From: Deltaproteobacteria bacterium | GTDB taxonomy: Bacteria > Desulfobacterota > Binatia > DP-6 | Reading direction: 5' to 3' | DNA: 35,844 nt | Assembly (NCBI GenBank): GCA_005888095.1 | Contig: VBKF01000103.1 | Coordinates: forward strand, 1-35,844 | In this document: one piece after another, positions 31,559 through 35,844 of the stretch | Numbering within the stretch: the first letter of the stretch is position 1 | Layout: each line of letters starts with the position of its first letter | Notes under the pieces: generated by a model | Seen by the model: only the letters and a program-made list of their open reading frames with translations | Databases searched by the model: none | What the model was told of the DNA's origin: nothing | Made by a program: the position numbers and the translations under genes

Positions 31559-33211
31559 GTGTCTCGCGCGCTGCTCGCCTTCGCCGCGGCCGTCCTCGGC
31601 GCCGCACCGGTCGCCCGGGCGGGCGCCGGCGCGGTCGCCACCGAGCATCCGCTCGCCGCCGCGGCCGGCGCGGAGATGCTGCGCGCCGGCGGCACGGTGG
31701 TCGATGCGGCGGTGGCGGCGGCGGCGGCGGTCTGCGTCGTGCACGCCTCCTCCTGCGGCCTCGGTGGCGGTGGCTTCGCGCTCGTCCATCGCGACGACGG
31801 ACGCGACCTCGCGCTCGACTACCGGGAGGAGGCGCCCGCGGCGGCGACGCCCGAGCGCTTCCTCACGGGCGGCAGGCCGGACGAGGCGTTGGCGCGCTCG
31901 GGCGGCCTCGCGGTCGGGGTGCCGGGCGAGGCCGCGGGACTCGTGACGCTCCACCGCCGCTTCGGGCGGCTGCCGCTCGCGCGGGTGCTCGCGCCGGCGA
32001 TCCGGCTCGCCGGCGACGGCTTCCCCCTCGCCGAGGCGCCTCACCTGCGTCGCGAGATCGAGCGCAGCGTGGACCTGCTGCGCGCCGACCCGGGGCTGCG
32101 CGCCGTCTTCCTCGGCGCGGACGGCGCGCCCCCGCCCGCCGACTTCCGCGTGCGGCAGCCCGACCTTGCAGCCACCCTCGAGCGCCTCGGCCGGCGTGGC
32201 GCCGCCGCCCTCGCGCGGGGATCGGCGGCCGCCGCGATCGCCGGCGCCGTTCGCGAGCGCGGCGGTGTCCTCGCCCGGGCGGACCTCGCCGGCTACCGTC
32301 CGGCGTGGCGCCGGCCCCTCGCGGGAACGTTCCACGGACACCGCGTCGTCACCTTTCCACCACCCGGGTCGGGCGGCGTGCTGCTCGAGATGCTCGGCAT
32401 CCTCGCGCGCGACGATCTCGCGGCGCTCGGCGCCGGGAGCGCGACCCTCCTGCATCTCCTCGCCGGCGGCATGGCCCAGGGCTTCGCCGATCGCGCCCGG
32501 TGGTACGGCGACCCCGCCTTCGGGCCGGTGCCGGTCGCCGCGCTGCTGGCACCGCCCCGGCTCGGCCGCCTGCGCGCGGGCCTGAGCGCCGTGCGCGTCG
32601 TCGAGCCGCGGGCCGAGCTCGCCTCCGAGCACGGGACGGCGCACGTCTCGGTCGTCGACGCGGCCGGCAACGCCGCCGCCATCACGACGACGATCAACAC
32701 CGCCTTCGGTGCCGGCATCATGGTCCCCGGGACCGGGATCATCCTGAACAACGAGATGGACGACTTCGCCCTCGCGCCGGGCGTGCCGAACGCGTTTGGC
32801 CTCGTCGGTGCGGCCGCCAACGCCCTCGCCCCCCGCAAGCGGCCGCAGTCGAGCATGTCGCCCACCGTCGTCCTCGCCGGCCGCCGGCCGGCGCTGGTGG
32901 CCGGCGGATCGGGAGGCCCGACGATCATCTCCGGGATCCTACAGGTCCTGCTCGGCGTCGTCGCCTTCGGACGGCCTCTCGAGGCGGCCGTCGCCGCACC
33001 GCGCATCCACGACCAGGCGGTGCCGCCCGTGCTCGCCGTCGAGCCGGGCGTGGCGCCCGAGGTGCGCGCGGTGCTCGAGCGGCTCGGGCACCGCGTGATC
33101 GAGATGCCGGCGATCGGCGCCGTCGCCGCGGCCGGGCTCATGCCGGCCGGCGAGCCCGCGGCGGCGGGCGACCCGCGCAAGGACGGCGGCGCGGCGGTCG
33201 TGCGCGACTAG
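31559..33211 (+). CDS. Gamma-glutamyltransferase family protein
   Basis: A 550-residue Ntn hydrolase of the GGT family (MEROPS T3), probably exported: residues 1-22 look like a signal peptide (LLAFAAAVLGAAPVARAGAG). The proenzyme self-cleaves before T360 in EHGTAHVSVVD. The N-terminal ATEHPLAAAAGAEMLRAGGTVVDAAVA, the GLGGGGFALVH motif, the TINTAFGAGI and MSPTVVLAG segments, and LVAGGSGGPTIISGI are typical. It acts on glutathione or other gamma-glutamyl compounds, or as a hydrolase. The GTG at 31559 was chosen; the upstream bases lack a strong ribosome site. It is convergent with rpiB, 7 bases apart. Confidence 0.9.
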   Translation: MSRALLAFAAAVLGAAPVARAGAGAVATEHPLAAAAGAEMLRAGGTVVDAAVAAAAAVCVVHASSCGLGGGGFALVHRDDGRDLALDYREEAPAAATPERFLTGGRPDEALARSGGLAVGVPGEAAGLVTLHRRFGRLPLARVLAPAIRLAGDGFPLAEAPHLRREIERSVDLLRADPGLRAVFLGADGAPPPADFRVRQPDLAATLERLGRRGAAALARGSAAAAIAGAVRERGGVLARADLAGYRPAWRRPLAGTFHGHRVVTFPPPGSGGVLLEMLGILARDDLAALGAGSATLLHLLAGGMAQGFADRARWYGDPAFGPVPVAALLAPPRLGRLRAGLSAVRVVEPRAELASEHGTAHVSVVDAAGNAAAITTTINTAFGAGIMVPGTGIILNNEMDDFALAPGVPNAFGLVGAAANALAPRKRPQSSMSPTVVLAGRRPALVAGGSGGPTIISGILQVLLGVVAFGRPLEAAVAAPRIHDQAVPPVLAVEPGVAPEVRAVLERLGHRVIEMPAIGAVAAAGLMPAGEPAAAGDPRKDGGAAVVRD

Positions 33212-33218
33212 CGGCGCC

Positions 33219-33677
33219 TCAGCCCTTCAGGAAGCGCTGCTCGATCGCCCGGATCTTGCCCAGCCGTCGCGCGTGCCTATCCTCGGCGGTGAAGCGGGCG
33301 TTCACGAAGGCGCGAGCCAGCTCGCGCGCCAGCTCCTGCCCGACGACCCGGGCACCGATGCAGAGCACGTTCATGTCGTCGTGCTCGACCGCCTGGTGCG
33401 CCGAGTAGTGGTCGTGACAGACGCCCGCTCGGATACCGGGGAACTTGTTGGCCGCGACACCGACCCCGACGCCGCTGCCGCAGAGCGCGATCCCACGCTC
33501 CGCCCGCCCGGCGCGCACCGCCTCGCAGACCCGCTCGGCGACGTCGGGGTAGTCCGACGGCACGCTCGGGTCCTCGGTCCCGAGGTCGCTCACCTCGTGG
33601 CCCGCCGCGCGCAGGTCGGCGGCGATGACCGCCTTCAGCGGGTAGCCGGCGTGGTCGGCGGCGATGGCGATCCTCAC
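33219..33677 (-). CDS. rpiB: Ribose-5-phosphate isomerase B
   Basis: A 152-residue RpiB/LacAB-fold enzyme interconverting ribose 5-phosphate and ribulose 5-phosphate. The N-terminal IAIAADHAGYPLK is the family signature. The catalytic Cys is in LCGSGVGVGVAANKFPGIRAG and HDHYSAHQAVEHDDMNVLCIG follows. The GTG at 33677 has a GGAGG about 8 bases upstream, and earlier starts in the open frame add unrelated sequence. Possible alternatives in the family (allose- or galactose-6-phosphate isomerase) cannot be excluded. Confidence 0.92.
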   Translation of the reverse strand: MRIAIAADHAGYPLKAVIAADLRAAGHEVSDLGTEDPSVPSDYPDVAERVCEAVRAGRAERGIALCGSGVGVGVAANKFPGIRAGVCHDHYSAHQAVEHDDMNVLCIGARVVGQELARELARAFVNARFTAEDRHARRLGKIRAIEQRFLKG

Positions 33678-33894
33678 GACGGTTGCCTCCAGGCGCATGG
33701 GCTTCTGCCACCGCCTCATCCGAGCGTCAAGCTCGGTTGACCGCCGCTGCCTGCCCACTCCCCCCGTCGGTGCCGCCTGCAAAACCATGTGCTCCCAGGC
33801 GTCGGCCCACGGTTCGTCGCGGACCCTCCGGCTGGCACCTCGCTTGCTCACCACAGAGCAGGGACTGCACTTCAGCCAAGAGGAGGGCAGCGCC

Positions 33895-34185
33895 ATGATC
33901 CCAGCCTCGACGCTCGCGACACTGGCCGGCGGTCTGCCGCCGGGTGGTCTGCCCGTCCTCGCCGTCGACGCCGCGTCCCTGGTGCCCCTCCTCTGGGCCC
34001 TCGTCGGCCTCGTGGTCGCGGTGGTCGTCGCGCGAGCGCGGCGCCTGCCGCGACCTCACGACCAGGCCCCGCTCGCGCATGCCGCGGTCGATGAGGAGCT
34101 CCACCGAGCAGCCCGTCACGCGACCTCGACCTGCAGGCCGGGGATGCGGGGGAAGCTACGTCGATCGCGGCTGAGCACGGGGTAG
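33895..34185 (+). CDS. Hypothetical small membrane protein, doubtful
   Basis: A 96-residue open frame with a good ribosome site (AAGAGGAGGG) and one hydrophobic segment (LVPLLWALVGLVVAVVVA, residues ~28-46) followed by a basic region. The last ~24 codons run antisense to a vapC remnant, so the C-terminus may be spurious even if the N-terminus is a real gene. No family recognised. Confidence 0.4.
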   Translation: MIPASTLATLAGGLPPGGLPVLAVDAASLVPLLWALVGLVVAVVVARARRLPRPHDQAPLAHAAVDEELHRAARHATSTCRPGMRGKLRRSRLSTG

Positions 34186-34283
34186 CCGAGCGAGACCGCC
34201 GTCGCCCCGATCATCAGATCGTGAGCCCCGCAGGCTTGCCCTGCCTGGACGGCGCGCGTAAGCGGCGGGAGATACGATGGAGG
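34116..34283 (-). pseudogene. C-terminal remnant of a VapC-type PIN-domain toxin
   Basis: The minus-strand frame ending at a TGA (34116-34118) reads AHDLMIGATAVSLGYPVLSR and then DRRSFPRIPGLQVEVA. This is the C-terminal third of a VapC toxin: the conserved acidic residue region (HDLMIGATA), the SLGYPVLSRD strand and the RIPGLQVE end. The frame is closed upstream by a stop at 34284-34286 and the N-terminal two thirds are absent, replaced by the opposite-strand GNAT gene. No vapB is present. It is therefore a decayed toxin-antitoxin fragment. Confidence 0.8.
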
Positions 34284-34738
34284 TCACGCTCGCCGTCGGC
34301 CGGGTCCTGCTGCGCCGGGCGGCGCTCGCGGAGATCCTGCCGCTCCGCCACCGCGAGCTCCGCCCGGGCCGTGCGCTCGACGCGGCCGCCTTCGACGGCG
34401 ACGACGAGCCCGCAACCGTCCACGTCGGCGCCTTCCTCGTCCACCCGGGCGATGCGGTCGCCTGCGCGTCGTTCATGGCGCGCGATCGGCAGGGCGAGCC
34501 GGCGTATCAGCTGCGCGGCATGGCGACGCGCGCCGACCTCGTCCGCCGCGGCCTCGGGTCGGCGCTCCTCCGCTACGCGGTCGGCGCGCTGCCCGACCGC
34601 GCCCGGGCGCGCTCTCTCTGGTGCAACGCGCGACTCGAGGCGGTGCCGTTCTACCGGCGGATGGGCTGGACCGTCGCCTCGGAGCGGTTCGAGATCCCCG
34701 ATGTCGGCCCCCACCACGCGATGATCTGGCGGGCATGA
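34277..34738 (+). CDS. GNAT family N-acetyltransferase
   Basis: A 153-residue single-domain GNAT protein. The AYQLRGMATRADLVRRGLGSALLRYAV segment contains the acetyl-CoA binding R/QxxGxG/A loop (RRGLGS). SLWCNARLEAVPFYRRMGW is the family's motif B, and the C-terminus is short. Substrate unknown. The ATG at 34277 just overlaps the vapC remnant on the other strand. The stop overlaps a possible P450 start as ATGA. Confidence 0.85.
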   Translation: MEVTLAVGRVLLRRAALAEILPLRHRELRPGRALDAAAFDGDDEPATVHVGAFLVHPGDAVACASFMARDRQGEPAYQLRGMATRADLVRRGLGSALLRYAVGALPDRARARSLWCNARLEAVPFYRRMGWTVASERFEIPDVGPHHAMIWRA

Positions 34739-34782
34739 GCCTGCTGGCCTCGTGGCCCCGGCGTGAGATACAGGATCGGCCG

Positions 34783-35844
34783 ATGGAGGACCGCGACGAG
34801 ACCTACGACCCGTTCGAGGCTCTGGACCGCGCCGCAGGTGCGGGAGCCGTGCGCGACCCGTACCCGACCTTCGCGACGCTCCGCGGCGAGTGCCCGGTCC
34901 ACCACGGGCGCTTGAGCGCCGCCTTCGGGCTGCCGGAGGCGTTCGAGGCCGTGATCGTCCCCACCGACCGGCACTTCGTGGCGATGAGCCACGAGGCCGC
35001 CGTCCAGGTGCTCCGTGACGGCGAGACCTTCTCCTCGCGCGGCTACGCGGGGTCGATCGGGCTCGTGCTCGGCCACAGCATCCTCGAGATGGACGACCCG
35101 GAGCACGCCCGCTACCGCGAGCTCATCCAGCAGGCGTTCACGCTCCAGGCGATGGAGCGCTGGGAGGCGCGCCTGGTCCGCCCGATCGTGCACGGCCTCG
35201 TCGACCGCTTCGTGAATCGCGGGCGTGCCGACCTCGTCCGCGAGCTCACGTTCCCGTTCCCGATCCACGTGATCGCCGGGATGCTCGGGCTCCCGGAGGC
35301 CGACCTCCCCCGCTTCCACCGCTGGGCGGTCGAGCTGATCAACATCGCGGGCGACATCCAGCGGGGCCTTGCCGCCTCCCAGACGCTCCGCGACTACTTC
35401 GCCGGCGTCCTCGCGGCGCGCCGCCGCGACCCGCAGGAGGACATGATCAGCGTCCTCGCGCACGCCGAGCTCGACGGGCAGCGGCTCACCGACGAGGAGA
35501 TCTTCGCGTTCCTCCGCCTCCTCCTCCCCGCGGGCGCCGAGACCACCTATCGCTCGTCGAGCAACCTCTTCTGCGGCCTGCTCACACACCCCGACCAGCT
35601 GGAGGCCGTGCGGGCGGACCGCTCCCTCGTCCGCCGCGCGATCGACGAAGGGCTCCGCTGGGAACCGCCCCTGACCGGCATCGCACGGATCGCGACGCGC
35701 GACGTCGAGGTCGCGGGTGTCGAGATCCCGAAGGGCGCGGTCGTGAGCGTGTGCCTCGGCGCCGCCAACCACGATCCCGCGCGCTACCCGGCCCCGGAGA
35801 CGTTCGACATCCGCCGCGAGCAGCGGCCGCACCTCGCCTTCGCT
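34783..35844 (+). CDS. Cytochrome P450, 3' end outside the window
   Basis: The frame is open to the last base, giving 354 residues of a bacterial class I P450. The I-helix motif is AGAETT (residues 250-255), the K-helix ExxR is EGLR (289-292), and the frame ends at RPHLAFA, just before the heme Cys loop that would normally begin HLAFGxGxHxC. The window boundary is thus the only cause of truncation. ATG at 34783 is my start; an ATG at 34735 in the same frame overlaps the GNAT stop as ATGA and adds 16 residues. Substrate unknown. No ferredoxin is visible. Confidence 0.9.
   Translation, partial: MEDRDETYDPFEALDRAAGAGAVRDPYPTFATLRGECPVHHGRLSAAFGLPEAFEAVIVPTDRHFVAMSHEAAVQVLRDGETFSSRGYAGSIGLVLGHSILEMDDPEHARYRELIQQAFTLQAMERWEARLVRPIVHGLVDRFVNRGRADLVRELTFPFPIHVIAGMLGLPEADLPRFHRWAVELINIAGDIQRGLAASQTLRDYFAGVLAARRRDPQEDMISVLAHAELDGQRLTDEEIFAFLRLLLPAGAETTYRSSSNLFCGLLTHPDQLEAVRADRSLVRRAIDEGLRWEPPLTGIARIATRDVEVAGVEIPKGAVVSVCLGAANHDPARYPAPETFDIRREQRPHLAFA

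Overview
The window is very GC-rich, densely coded bacterial DNA. The gene content points to an uncultured soil-type lineage of the former Deltaproteobacteria (Binatota- or Myxococcota-like). The pointers are a bacterial mevalonate pathway combined with the HpnCDE route to squalene, a Cys-rich secreted protein with a thrombospondin-3-type calcium motif, Ku, and selenoneine-type genes. This placement is an inference: there is no rRNA or other phylogenetic marker here.

Layout. Bases 1-3802 hold small hypothetical genes, an MFS transporter, a one-heme cytochrome c-like protein, a PTPS-III-type pterin enzyme and a TVP38/TMEM64 membrane protein. Two paralogous ~60-residue proteins (313-495 on +, 3626-3802 on -) flank this part.

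Bases 3911-14314 (minus strand) form one tight operon: mvaD, phosphomevalonate kinase, type 2 IPP isomerase, class II HMG-CoA reductase, mevalonate kinase, squalene-hopene cyclase, hpnC, hpnD, hpnE. Most junctions overlap by 4 bases. The cluster covers HMG-CoA to IPP/DMAPP and FPP to hopene. HMG-CoA synthase and FPP synthase are not in the window. A 12-bp-arm inverted repeat containing a TetR-like half-site lies just upstream.

Bases 14492-22671 carry a zincin-like protein, a methyltransferase, a rhodanese, the Cys-rich secreted protein, a helicase/GatC-like/amidase operon, and a protein joining a long coiled coil to a RelE/ParE-type domain. Bases 22678-25033 hold a divergent senB-senA pair (selenosugar synthase and selenoneine synthase type). 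A ~307-bp MITE-like palindromic element follows immediately and supplies the senA stop codon.

Bases 25412-29804 hold thiolase-TusA, Ku with a MerR/TPR protein and a DUF72 protein, and an SCP2-domain protein. Bases 30004-35844 hold a small membrane protein, an N-acetylglutamate synthase-like AAK-GNAT protein, a gamma-glutamyltransferase, RpiB, a vapC remnant, a GNAT enzyme and a cytochrome P450 cut by the window end. No tRNA, rRNA, CRISPR array or intact transposase was seen.
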